From Desulfoscipio sp. XC116 (GTDB lineage Bacteria > Bacillota > Desulfotomaculia > Desulfotomaculales > Desulfallaceae), in assembly GCF_039851975.1 (NCBI RefSeq), contig NZ_CP156660.1, forward strand, positions 62,001 through 126,000: a stretch of DNA of 64,000 bases. Direction: 5' to 3'. The position numbers and the translations under genes are program-made. Shown here piece after piece: positions 45,326 through 53,469 of this stretch. Below the pieces are notes generated by a model, which was not told the DNA's origin, did no database searches, and saw only the letters and a list, made by a program, of their open reading frames with translations. Position 1 is the stretch's first letter. The number at the start of each line of letters is the position of its first letter.

Positions 45326-47191
45326 CTATTTGAGAAGACCTGCGCTCACTTCTTTTACTATTGATTGAGCATCAAGTCTGTATATGCTTTGAAGCTCATT
45401 TATCAAACCGTGGGCAATGAAGTGGTCGGGATATCCGAACATTTTTGATTTTATATTTATTCCTCTCCTGCTCATAGTCTCAAGAACCTTGCTTCCAAAC
45501 CCACCGGTTAAAGCATTATCCTCAATGGTTACGAGAAACCTTGTCTTACCCGCTGAATTTAGAATAAGTTTTTCATCAATTGGCTTTATGAATCTTGAAT
45601 ATATAATATCACAGGTAAAATTCATTTTTTCCAGCATATCTGCAACGAGCAGTGCTGTCTCTACTTTATTTCCAACCGCCGCAATGGTTACATTAGTACC
45701 TTCCCGCAAAAGAAGTGATTGCCCGTATATGAGAGGCGGCGTTTCAACAAGCTTATCCGATCCTTTTCCTCTGGGATACCTTATGGCAACTGGCCCTTTA
45801 TGCTCTTCAAGTGCGTATTTTAACATCTTGGCAAAATCATTATAATCGCAGGGCGCCAATATGGTCATATTTGGTATATGGCTTAAGAAAGATATATCAT
45901 AAATACCATGATGAGTTTCACCGTCTTCCCCCACAATTCCGGCTCTGTCAATTGCAAAAACCACATGAAGGTTCTGAAGAGCTACGTCGTGCATCACCTG
46001 GTCATATGCTCTCTGTAAAAATGAAGAGTACAGCGCAACAACAGGGTTCATGCCGTTTGTGGCAAGACCAGCTGCCAATGTAACAGCGTGTTGTTCTGCT
46101 ATTCCCACATCAAAAAATCTCTCGGGAAACTTCTTTGAGAAAAGATCAAGCCCTGTACCATGGGGCATTGCTGCTGAAATGGCTACAATGCTATCGTTAT
46201 TTTGGGCTATTTTTGTAAGTTCCCGACCGAATATTTCTGAATAACCGGAACCACAGTTCGCAATGATTTTCCCCGTCTCAATCTCAAAGGGAGCTATGCC
46301 GTGAAAGATATGAGGATTTTCCTCAGCATAGATATATCCTCTTCCCTTTCGTGTGCATATATGCACAAAAACTGGTCCTTTTATTTTCTTTGCCCTTGAT
46401 AAAACCTTTTCAATCTCCATTATATTGTGTCCATCAATAGGGCCTAAATACTTAAAACCCAGTTCTTCAAATATTATACCAGGCATTATCATGTATTTAA
46501 TAGAGCCTTTAAGCCTACCAAGAACTTGAGTAGCACTTTTATTGATAAGAGGTATTTTATTTAACAAAAAACCAATATTTTCTTTAACTTTGAAATAAAA
46601 TGGTTCTGTCCTAATCTTACTAAGATAACTGGATAAGCCCCCTACATTCTTTGAAATAGACATTTCATTGTCGTTTAATATTAGGATAAAATTATTAGAA
46701 AACCGTCCCGCATCATTCAATGCTTCAAACGCCATTCCCGCTGTTAGAGCTCCATCTCCTATAATAGATATCACCGAGTAGTTTTCTTTTTTTAAATCCC
46801 TTGCTCTTGCAATTCCAAGAGCAGCGGAAATAGAGGTGCTGCTATGCCCTGTATTGAAAACATCATGTTTACTTTCATTAACCTTTGGAAATCCCGATAA
46901 TCCGTCTAATTTCCTGAGCGTATGAAATTTGTTCTTTCGTCCGGTTATAATTTTGTGAACATAAGTCTGATGGCCGACATCCCAGACGATCTTATCGGAA
47001 GGTGAATTGAACACCCGGTGTAAAGCCAGTGTTAGCTCTACCACACCTAAGTTGGAAGCAAGATGGCCTCCGGTTTTAGATACCTTATCAATTAAAAACA
47101 TTCTTATCTCATCTGCCAGTTTAGTAATCTCTTCCAGATTAAGTTTTTTAATATCATCTGGCGAATTAACTTTGGATAAAAGGTTAGCCAA
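45326..47191 (-). CDS. dxs: 1-deoxy-D-xylulose-5-phosphate synthase
   Basis: 621 residues; condenses pyruvate and glyceraldehyde 3-phosphate with TPP, first step of the MEP isoprenoid route, also feeding thiamine and pyridoxal. Motifs are intact: VWDVGHQTYVHKI with the active His, TPP-binding GDGALTAGMAFEALN, DVGIAEQHAVTLAAGLA with the catalytic Glu, and the C-terminal transketolase domain. Markedly A+T-richer than the backbone genes and rich in AAA/ATA codons, which suggests different ancestry. No other MEP gene nearby. Confidence 0.95.
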   Translation of the reverse strand: MANLLSKVNSPDDIKKLNLEEITKLADEIRMFLIDKVSKTGGHLASNLGVVELTLALHRVFNSPSDKIVWDVGHQTYVHKIITGRKNKFHTLRKLDGLSGFPKVNESKHDVFNTGHSSTSISAALGIARARDLKKENYSVISIIGDGALTAGMAFEALNDAGRFSNNFILILNDNEMSISKNVGGLSSYLSKIRTEPFYFKVKENIGFLLNKIPLINKSATQVLGRLKGSIKYMIMPGIIFEELGFKYLGPIDGHNIMEIEKVLSRAKKIKGPVFVHICTRKGRGYIYAEENPHIFHGIAPFEIETGKIIANCGSGYSEIFGRELTKIAQNNDSIVAISAAMPHGTGLDLFSKKFPERFFDVGIAEQHAVTLAAGLATNGMNPVVALYSSFLQRAYDQVMHDVALQNLHVVFAIDRAGIVGEDGETHHGIYDISFLSHIPNMTILAPCDYNDFAKMLKYALEEHKGPVAIRYPRGKGSDKLVETPPLIYGQSLLLREGTNVTIAAVGNKVETALLVADMLEKMNFTCDIIYSRFIKPIDEKLILNSAGKTRFLVTIEDNALTGGFGSKVLETMSRRGINIKSKMFGYPDHFIAHGLINELQSIYRLDAQSIVKEVSAGLLK

Positions 47192-47375
47192 ATAGGTTTC
47201 ACCTTACTTTCAGTTTCGCTTAGGTTTAAAATTACATATAACTTATTTTTCCAATTAAAAGTTTTAAGAACATTTCAATGCTTGCAAGAGCCTTCAGTAT
47301 TCCATTTACGGACATCAACGTATTCAAACTTATTTAACTTATCAATTATCCTGCTTATTTAATCATAGAGCATTG

Positions 47376-47672
47376 TCACTGACGATTATTGAAACCAACA
47401 ATACTATGTAATCTATCAAAAACGCCACGGTCGCATTCGTCACAAATAGACACGGTTTTAACATCATATAACTTACCAAGCTGTGCTAAAATCATGCTGA
47501 GTCGTTTATCTTCATTCACTAACAGATACATGCGACTTTTACTCCCGTCTTCAATAGGCGCACATAAAATACCATCAAGATTGTAATTCCTTCCTGAAAA
47601 AAGCTCTGTAATGCGCGACATGACCCCAGGATAGTTGTTTACAGTCAAAACGATAATAACTCCCTTTGTCAT
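47376..47672 (-). CDS. ilvN: Acetolactate synthase small (ACT) subunit
   Basis: 98 residues. MTKGVIIVLTVNNYPGVMSRITELFSGRNYNLDGI is the ACT domain that binds valine for feedback control; the rest (DVKTVSICDECDRGVFDRLHSI) is short, as in compact IlvN/IlvM forms. ATG at 47672, one base after the ilvB stop, so coupled. The frame is open further upstream but there it only reads across ilvB. Confidence 0.85.
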   Translation of the reverse strand: MTKGVIIVLTVNNYPGVMSRITELFSGRNYNLDGILCAPIEDGSKSRMYLLVNEDKRLSMILAQLGKLYDVKTVSICDECDRGVFDRLHSIVGFNNRQ

Positions 47673-47673
47673 T

Positions 47674-49350
47674 CTATTGCTCCTTCCATAACATTGTAGT
47701 ATTCCCTTCGCCCGGAGGAACCATAGGAAATACTTTTTCTGCATGATGGATCGGGATATTAATGAGCATAGGCTTTTTGCATTGCACACCCATCCGAAGC
47801 GCATTTTCCAAATCTTTAGGATCCGTATCCTTTTTGACATCAATGCTATCAATCCCAAATCCCTTTGCCAATAAAGCAAAATCTGGATTCGTTTTAAACT
47901 TGCTCGCCATGAGGTTATTGTTGTAGAATAGCTCCTGCTGTTGCCTGACAAGCCCTAGATGCTGATTCTTGAAAACAAAAATCGTAAGATTGCAGCCTAA
48001 ATCTGCGGCTGTTGTAAGCTCCTGAATATTCATCAGAATTGAACCGTCGCCACTGAAGCATACGACTTTTCGCTTTGGGTTTGCTATACTTGCTCCGATT
48101 GCCACCGGCAACCCGAATCCCATTGTACCAAGTCCGCCTGATGTAAGAAGTGTTCTTGGTTTTTCAAAAGGATAAGCCTGTGCGACCCACATCTGATGTT
48201 GACCAACATCTGTGGCGATGATAGCATCATCCGGAAGCAAAGTTGCTGTTTTGCGGATTATTTGATATGGACTGAACGGATCATCATATATTCCTATCGA
48301 GGGGTAGGAGTTCTTAATATTTAATATCTCCTGCAACCAAGGCGTCCTGCGGTTATCTTCAATCAATCTCCTAAGTTCAATCAATACCTCTTTGGCATCT
48401 CCGACGATCGAGTATTCCGCCTTTCTGTTCTTATTGATTTCAGCACAATCAATGTCAATATGAATAACCTTTGCATTTGGGCAAAATTCCGAAAGTTTGC
48501 CTGTAGCACGATCGTCAAATCTGCTTCCGACAGCAATAATAAGATCCGCTTCATTCATTGCCATGTTCGTATATCGTTCCGCATGCATACCAAGCATGCC
48601 AAGGTTCAGGGGATGCGAATGCGGAATAGTACCAAGCGCAAGCAGCGTTGTCACAACTGGAATACTATTCTTTTCCACAAACGAGATTAAGTATCTTGAT
48701 GCATTTGCATGAATGATACCACCGCCTGCGTAGAGAATAGGCCTTGGGGATTTGTTTATGGCTGCTGCGATTTTGTTCAAACCGTCATTCTTATTTTGAA
48801 TAGATATATCAATCGGTTTTCCGGGGTTGGGCCATTCTTCTACGTCCACTGTTTCAAGCTGAATGTCTCTCGGCACATCGACAACGACAGGTCCGGGCCT
48901 TCCGGACGAAGCGATTGTGAAAGCCTCCGGGATCAAAAAAAGAAGCTCCTTTGCTGATTTAGCAATGAAATTATGCTTTGTTATCGGTATCGTGATACCA
49001 TAAGTATCAACCTCCTGAAACGCGTCGGTTCCAATTATTGAGGTTGCAACCTGTCCTGTGATAATCACTATCGGAATTGAATCAAGCTTTGCATCAGCGA
49101 TTGCTGTTATGATATTTGTTGCACCCGGGCCGGAGGTGGTAATTGCGACCGCCACATTCCCTGTTGACCGCGCAATCCCTTGTGCGATAAACCCTGCTCC
49201 TTGTTCGTGGCGTGCAAGAATATGCTGGATGCCGCTTTTTGCTAAGGCATCATAAAGCGGTAAATTTGAGCTCCCCGGAATACCCGCTATTATCTTAATC
49301 CCTTGGTTCTCAAGTAGTTTTACTATAATTTGCGCTCCATTGTATTTCAT
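47674..49350 (-). CDS. ilvB: Acetolactate synthase large subunit
   Basis: 558 residues; TPP/FAD enzyme joining two pyruvates (or pyruvate and 2-oxobutyrate) for branched-chain amino acids. Catalytic Glu in ILARHEQGAGFIAQG, the FAD region, and TPP motif GDGSILMNIQELTTAADLGCNLTIFVFKNQHLGL are intact. ATG behind AGGGAGATG. A+T rich like dxs. No T-box or other ilv genes are adjacent, so this may be a second, acquired copy. Confidence 0.93.
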   Translation of the reverse strand: MKYNGAQIIVKLLENQGIKIIAGIPGSSNLPLYDALAKSGIQHILARHEQGAGFIAQGIARSTGNVAVAITTSGPGATNIITAIADAKLDSIPIVIITGQVATSIIGTDAFQEVDTYGITIPITKHNFIAKSAKELLFLIPEAFTIASSGRPGPVVVDVPRDIQLETVDVEEWPNPGKPIDISIQNKNDGLNKIAAAINKSPRPILYAGGGIIHANASRYLISFVEKNSIPVVTTLLALGTIPHSHPLNLGMLGMHAERYTNMAMNEADLIIAVGSRFDDRATGKLSEFCPNAKVIHIDIDCAEINKNRKAEYSIVGDAKEVLIELRRLIEDNRRTPWLQEILNIKNSYPSIGIYDDPFSPYQIIRKTATLLPDDAIIATDVGQHQMWVAQAYPFEKPRTLLTSGGLGTMGFGLPVAIGASIANPKRKVVCFSGDGSILMNIQELTTAADLGCNLTIFVFKNQHLGLVRQQQELFYNNNLMASKFKTNPDFALLAKGFGIDSIDVKKDTDPKDLENALRMGVQCKKPMLINIPIHHAEKVFPMVPPGEGNTTMLWKEQ

Positions 49351-49403
49351 AAATTCATCTCCCTAATATGTACTTTAGTATTTGCTTAATTAGTTGCGAG
49401 GTG

Positions 49404-49550
49404 ATGATGATTATTGAATTTATTGAAATTCTAAAAGCCCTATCTGATGAAACACGATACAAATTACTCAAACTTTCCTTAGGTCAAGATTATTGCGTGG
49501 GGGCACTGACAGAAAAGCTCATTCTTGTCGTGATTCCGTTTGGTTATTAA
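49404..49550 (+). pseudogene. Truncated ArsR-family regulator
   Basis: FIEILKALSDETRYKLLKLSLGQDYCVGALTEKL matches the first helices of an ArsR winged-helix repressor, then departs from the family and stops after about 48 residues, before the recognition helix and wing. Divergent from ilvB, with tandem ATG codons after GCGAGGTG. Probably a remnant. Confidence 0.55.
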
Positions 49551-50045
49551 ATAACCCCTGGTACGGATAATATTGGCGTTGCTTAAACTAGACGCAAAGT
49601 ATTTGTAATTAAATGGTATCACAAGTGGGCTAACTAAAAAAACCGAATTTATCTTGGAGGGAATAACCTGGCTTTTACTATTTCCTAATCGATTTCAAGA
49701 TTAACTCGGAAATATTTATTAATCCTGCTCTTATTTATCGACTTCTGATGTTGGCTATTAGGGGTAATATCAGCGGAACTGATAACAGGAGCAAAATAGA
49801 TTCAATAAATGTGGTTTTCGCCTATTGCCAGCAACGCTGGCAATAGGCGAAAACCACTAATAATTTAAAAGCCTATGGTTCTTTATGTTCGTTACACGAT
49901 GACAATCCTTGCTGAATTCGTTTGGTTTCCTCCTTTAGTGCTTTAAATTTATTAGTCATTTATTAATATACAATAACCTAACACAGTTTGAACTATAAAT
50001 CCAATGCATGTTTTGCATAGTTATTATGCGTTATGGTAATACAAA
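49551..50045. other. Gene-free interval with a long perfect palindrome
   Basis: No credible gene. The open stretch that ends at the palindrome (about 49710-49840) has no start or ribosome site and may be a further gene remnant. The palindrome at 49811-49857 is listed separately. Confidence 0.5.
49811..49857. repeat. Perfect 22-bp palindrome with 3-base loop
   Basis: 49811-49832 is exactly complementary to 49836-49857 around AAC. No T-run follows on either strand. Unique in the window as far as I can see. Confidence 0.8.
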
Positions 50046-50083
50046 AAGGCAGGCACCAATAATTAAATTGGTCACCTGCCTGA
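50046..50083 (-). terminator. Terminator of selD
   Basis: On the minus strand GGCAGGTGACCAAT pairs with ATTGGTGCCTGCC and is followed by TTTTTG, downstream of the selD stop. Confidence 0.75.
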
Positions 50084-50108
50084 ATTAAATAATATGTTTT
50101 AACTATGA

Positions 50109-51158
50109 TTAGGCGATAACATTAATCAATCCGGGGTCGTTTACTATTTCCCCTATCTCCTCCGCCAGCGTTACTTCCGGGTCTTCGTGCAAAGCGGCCA
50201 GCAGGCGATCCGCATTTTCACGGGACACAACCATCAATAATCCGCCGGAGGTTTGCGCATCGCAAAGAATCAGCCTCATCTCACTTGATAGTACCTGGTC
50301 CCACTGCACCGTGTCACGAAGATAGCGGTAGTTGTTGTGGGTACCCTCGGGCACCGCGCCGGCCCGGACCAATTTTTCAGTTTCCGGCAGCACGGGCACC
50401 GCGGCTGCGTTAACCCGTGCCCCTACCCCGCTGGCGACGGCTATCTCCCGCAAGTGCCCCAGCAGCCCGAACCCCGTCACGTCGGTGCAGGCATTGACCC
50501 CGATCTCCAGCATAATCTCTGAAGCCCGCCGGTTTAGTGTCAGCATAATATCTGTAATTTTTGCTGCTTGGTCTTTATGCACCTTCCTATAGTCTATACC
50601 GGTGGTAATTATCCCAATACCCAGCGGCTTGGTAATAATCAAGCGGTCTCCCGGTTGGGCTCCGTTTTTTCTCACCATCCGTCCCGGATTCACAAAACCG
50701 GTAACCGCCAGGCCGTACTTTGGTGCGCTGTCGGTAATGGAATGCCCGCCGACGATGGTGACACCGGCTTCAGCGGCTTTATCCGCTCCGCCTCTGATGA
50801 TGTCCTCCATAATAGACAGCGGCAGGCTTTGGTTGGGAAACCCGATGACATTTAGGGCGGTCACCGGCCTGGCGCCCATAGCGTATATGTCGCTTAGAGC
50901 GTTAGCCGCGGCAATCATTCCAAACTGGTAAGGGTCGTCGACTACCGGGGTGATATAGTCAATAGTTTGGATCATGGCCAATTCATCATTAAGCTTGTAT
51001 ACCGCAGCGTTATCATCTCTGCCGGCCAAGACGTTGGGGTCTTTCACCGGCGGCAGACAGCGCAGAACCTGTGCCAGGTCCGCAGGACCTATCTTACATG
51101 CTCACCCCGAACCGGGAGAATAAGATGTAAGCTTTACGTTTAACGGCTGCTTCTTCAA
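50109..51158 (-). CDS. selD: Selenophosphate synthase, itself a selenoprotein (in-frame TGA)
   Basis: 349 residues when TGA is read as selenocysteine. It makes selenophosphate, the selenium donor for Sec-tRNA. The frame downstream of GTG 51047 gives the usual body (DPNVLAGRDDNAAVYKL ... DAQTSGGLL). Going upstream, the same frame holds P-P-L-C-R...PGIKCA then TGA at 51104-51102 then GSG: read forward, GSGUACKIGPADLAQVLRCLPP, the SelD active-site motif with U at the usual Cys/Sec position. The frame opens at TTG 51158 after GGGGTGTG, with a stop just before. Ordinary gene calling would truncate it to begin at 51047 without the active site. Sec at residue 19. Confidence 0.92.
51076..51090 (-). 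promoter_or_regulatory. Candidate bacterial SECIS hairpin in selD
   Basis: AGGTCC / GGACCT stem with TGC loop starting 11 bases after the selD TGA on the minus strand, the position expected for a bacterial SECIS bound by SelB. Confidence 0.55.
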
Positions 51159-51176
51159 TATTCACACCCCAAACCT

Positions 51177-51288
51177 TTAGAGGCTGTTTATCTCCGCATA
51201 GCCTGTAAGATCCCGCTGTGTTTTCTTAATATTGATAACACAGTGTGTAAGAAACGGCCTGCGTTCCACATTTTGCAACAGCCTCTTA
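51177..51288. mobile_element. Small MITE-like element with TTA target duplication
   Basis: Ends GAGGCTGTT (51180-51188) and AACAGCCTC (51277-51285) are perfect inverted repeats, flanked on both sides by TTA (51177-51179, 51286-51288). 106 bases, non-coding, with internal hairpin ACACAGTGTGT region. Sits between selD and the UxxC selenoprotein gene. Its outer arm GGCTGTTGCA resembles the ends of the 146-bp elements. Confidence 0.6.
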
Positions 51289-51319
51289 ATACTTTATTCT
51301 ATTTATTGTCTTGTGGTAC

Positions 51320-51577
51320 CTAGTTTAGGATTTCATTAAGGAAGTCGTACATGTTTTCTTTGTCCAAAGCTGTTTCCCTGGGAACTAATTGGCCATTTAC
51401 AAACACATTGGTAGATGATAACAGAGTGTAACCCTTTGCCTCCACTGAATCATTTAGATAAATGTTCAGTTCAATTTTGTCACCGAATTTTTCCTTCATT
51501 TTTTTGGCTATAACTATAGCCATCCGGCAGCTTTTTCAATTTGGATTTCCGCTGTGAAAAACAACCAAATTAACCAT
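51320..51577 (-). CDS. Thioredoxin-fold selenoprotein with UxxC active site (in-frame TGA)
   Basis: 85 residues when TGA is read as selenocysteine. ATG at 51577 follows GGAGG at correct spacing. The N-terminal strand LVVFHSG leads to N-P-N-U-K-S-C, where U is TGA at 51538-51536, then an amphipathic helix (MAIVIAKKMKEKFG) and a strand KIELNIYLND, the beta-CxxC-alpha-beta start of a thioredoxin/glutaredoxin fold with Sec replacing the first Cys. The later STNVFVNGQLV could carry the beta-strand facing the site, though a cis-Pro is not obvious. Just after TGA, GGCTATA / TATAGCC can form a SECIS-like hairpin. Probably a thiol reductase fed by the nearby TrxB. I know no established name. Confidence 0.82.
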
Positions 51578-51646
51578 TAAAAAACCTCCTTTGTTTTGTA
51601 TTGGGATTTTGAGATAAAGAAGTAATAACTGTAAAGTCGTCGCCTT

Positions 51647-51958
51647 TCATATAAGGTCGCCATACCTTTTCTTCCACCATTCCCAGTATGATTTATCGTC
51701 CATAAAAGACTGGTCGTCCGGGGTCCAAACTTCATTTTTATCCATAATGTAACTTTGATCGTTTTTATCCCGGGTCAATATTTCATAGGCTTCAGAGATT
51801 TGCTTAAATTTATCGGTTAAGTTCCGGTCCCCGTCATTGAGGTCGGGATGAAACTTTTTTGCCAGCTTCCGGTACGCGCATTTTATCTCTTCGATACCTG
51901 CTTTGTCGGACACACACAGTATAAGTCTTGCTTTTCTTCTTAATTCCTCCCTTTTCAT
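51647..51958 (-). CDS. Small J-domain protein
   Basis: 103 residues. The J domain (about 8-70) has [18 protein letters not shown] with the HPD motif that stimulates DnaK ATPase. No Gly/Phe region, zinc fingers or substrate domain follow, only an acidic, aromatic tail ([15 protein letters not shown]). So it is a J-domain-only co-chaperone. Minus strand, between trxB and the UxxC gene, 69 bases upstream of the latter. A function in folding or maturation of a partner in this cluster is inference. Confidence 0.8.
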   Translation of the reverse strand: MKREELRRKARLILCVSDKAGIEEIKCAYRKLAKKFHPDLNDGDRNLTDKFKQISEAYEILTRDKNDQSYIMDKNEVWTPDDQSFMDDKSYWEWWKKRYGDLI

Positions 51959-51989
51959 TGCTACATCACCACGCTAATTTTAAAAATTT

Positions 51990-52006
51990 CGCTGCGCAGT
52001 AGTTGC
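51990..52006 (+). repeat. 17-base direct repeat flanking trxB, copy 1
   Basis: CGCTGCGCAGTAGTTGC, identical to 53296-53312 on the other side of trxB. Similarity does not extend beyond it. Confidence 0.5.
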
Positions 52007-52217
52007 CTACCGTCCTAAACAATGGTAATAGTTGTCCGTGACATATTTTTGTTCTAAGAACTTCAATCAAAGGTTCCTTAATCTTTTGAAAAACAAGCAT
52101 AAGGAGTCCCCACGAAGTCTGGGGATAACAACGGGACAATAAAGCAAAGTGTTCTGCGTTTGAAATAGGGCCTAATTTAAGCAAAGAAAAAACAGCTTAA
52201 GTTAATTGGTTAAAAAA

Positions 52218-53144
52218 TTATAGGAGGGCTAACCCTTCCAGGTATTTTTCCGCGGTCACTGCGGCGATAGCTCCGTCGGCGACGGCGGTGACCACCTGGC
52301 GAAGCAGTTTTTGACGAACGTCTCCCGCGGCAAATATACCGGGGATTGAAGTTAGCATATTTTCGTCGGTAATAATATAACCCTTTTCATCAAGTCTGAC
52401 CAGTTTTCTAACCAGACCTGAACTGGGCCGGTAACCCACGTAAATAAATGTACCGTCCACATTTAGTTGAGTTTTAGCACCGGTTCGCACATCTTGGATT
52501 AACACAGCTTCTACGGTATTCGTACCGTGGATTTCATCGACGACACTGTGCCAGATGAATTCTATTTTTCCATTCTCAAAAGCCCTTTGCTGTACAACCC
52601 TGGTAGCTCTTAACTCGCCGCGGCGGTGAATGATATAAACCTTTTGCGCAAATCTGGTAAGGAAGAGGGCCTCTTCAACAGCTGCGTCACCTCCTCCGAC
52701 AACGGCAACTTTTTTGTCGCGGAAAAAGGCGCCGTCACAGGTAGCACAATAAGAAACACCACGGCCAGTATATTCCGCTTCACCAAATACGCCCAATAGT
52801 CGAGGCTGAGCTCCAGTAGCTATTATCACTGCGCCAGTTGATATTTCACCGTCATCGGTTTTAACGACAAATTCTTTTTCAACGGGCACAATCTGTTCTG
52901 CATTGGCGGATGCGATTTCAAGACCAAAGCGGCAAGCCTGGCTTTCCATCTGTCTCATTAATTCAGGGCCGCTGATGCCTTCGGCGAAACCAGGATAATT
53001 TTCAATAAAATCTGTGCTAACCACAAGGCCACCTGAGATCCCCTGCTCCAGGAGAACGGTGTTCATGGCAGCCCTGGAAGCATAAATTCCGGCGGAAAGG
53101 CCGGCCGGACCACCACCGATGATAACTAGATCTTTTTTCTCCAT
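52218..53144 (-). CDS. trxB: Thioredoxin reductase
   Basis: 308 residues. FAD motif DLVIIGGGPAGLSAGIYASRA, redox-active CATC in GVSYCATCDGAFF, NADPH-binding VVGGGDAAVEEALFLTRFA and the C-terminal FAD segment GIFAAGDVRQKLLRQVVTAVADGAIAA. It reduces thioredoxin-like proteins with NADPH in the cytosol. ATG 53144 is favoured because AAAGGA sits 12 bases upstream, whereas at ATG 53156 it abuts the codon. No ordinary CxxC thioredoxin is in the window; the nearest thioredoxin-fold gene is the UxxC protein at 51320. Confidence 0.93.
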   Translation of the reverse strand: MEKKDLVIIGGGPAGLSAGIYASRAAMNTVLLEQGISGGLVVSTDFIENYPGFAEGISGPELMRQMESQACRFGLEIASANAEQIVPVEKEFVVKTDDGEISTGAVIIATGAQPRLLGVFGEAEYTGRGVSYCATCDGAFFRDKKVAVVGGGDAAVEEALFLTRFAQKVYIIHRRGELRATRVVQQRAFENGKIEFIWHSVVDEIHGTNTVEAVLIQDVRTGAKTQLNVDGTFIYVGYRPSSGLVRKLVRLDEKGYIITDENMLTSIPGIFAAGDVRQKLLRQVVTAVADGAIAAVTAEKYLEGLALL

Positions 53145-53295
53145 GTCTATATTCATTCCTTTCGCTTCGCTCAAGGCACAAAACATAATTAGATGTATTG
53201 GCTCAAGCTGTTTTTTAAAAGATGCATTTCCTTATTTAGTGAAATGCTTTTATTTTAAGTAGCTTGGCATACTCAGTTTATCCCAGGATGCGGTA

Positions 53296-53312
53296 CGCTG
53301 CGCAGTAGTTGC
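53296..53312 (+). repeat. 17-base direct repeat flanking trxB, copy 2
   Basis: CGCTGCGCAGTAGTTGC, same orientation as 51990-52006. Confidence 0.5.
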
Positions 53313-53417
53313 TCAAAAATCGTTTAACGCTGAATCTCTGTTGTTAGTTGGAAAACCGGTTATTAAAGTTACTGTTTACAGGGTAGCACAGGATATATTA
53401 TAATTCAAATGCAACAT

Positions 53418-53436
53418 ATGCATAAGTAGTATGCAT
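53418..53436. promoter_or_regulatory. Dyad operator between trxB and the LysR gene
   Basis: ATGCATA-N5-TATGCAT, a perfect inverted repeat in the T-N11-A style of LysR sites, 34 bases before the LysR ATG. Probably the site for self-control and possibly for control of divergent trxB. Confidence 0.55.
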
Positions 53437-53469
53437 TTAAGTTATGGATAGCCGGAGGCCGGGTAGACA

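Noticed and set aside
47673-47951. N-terminal extension of ilvN by 93 codons
   Set aside because: It overlaps ilvB in another frame, and the ATG at 47672 directly after the ilvB stop gives the normal ACT-domain start.
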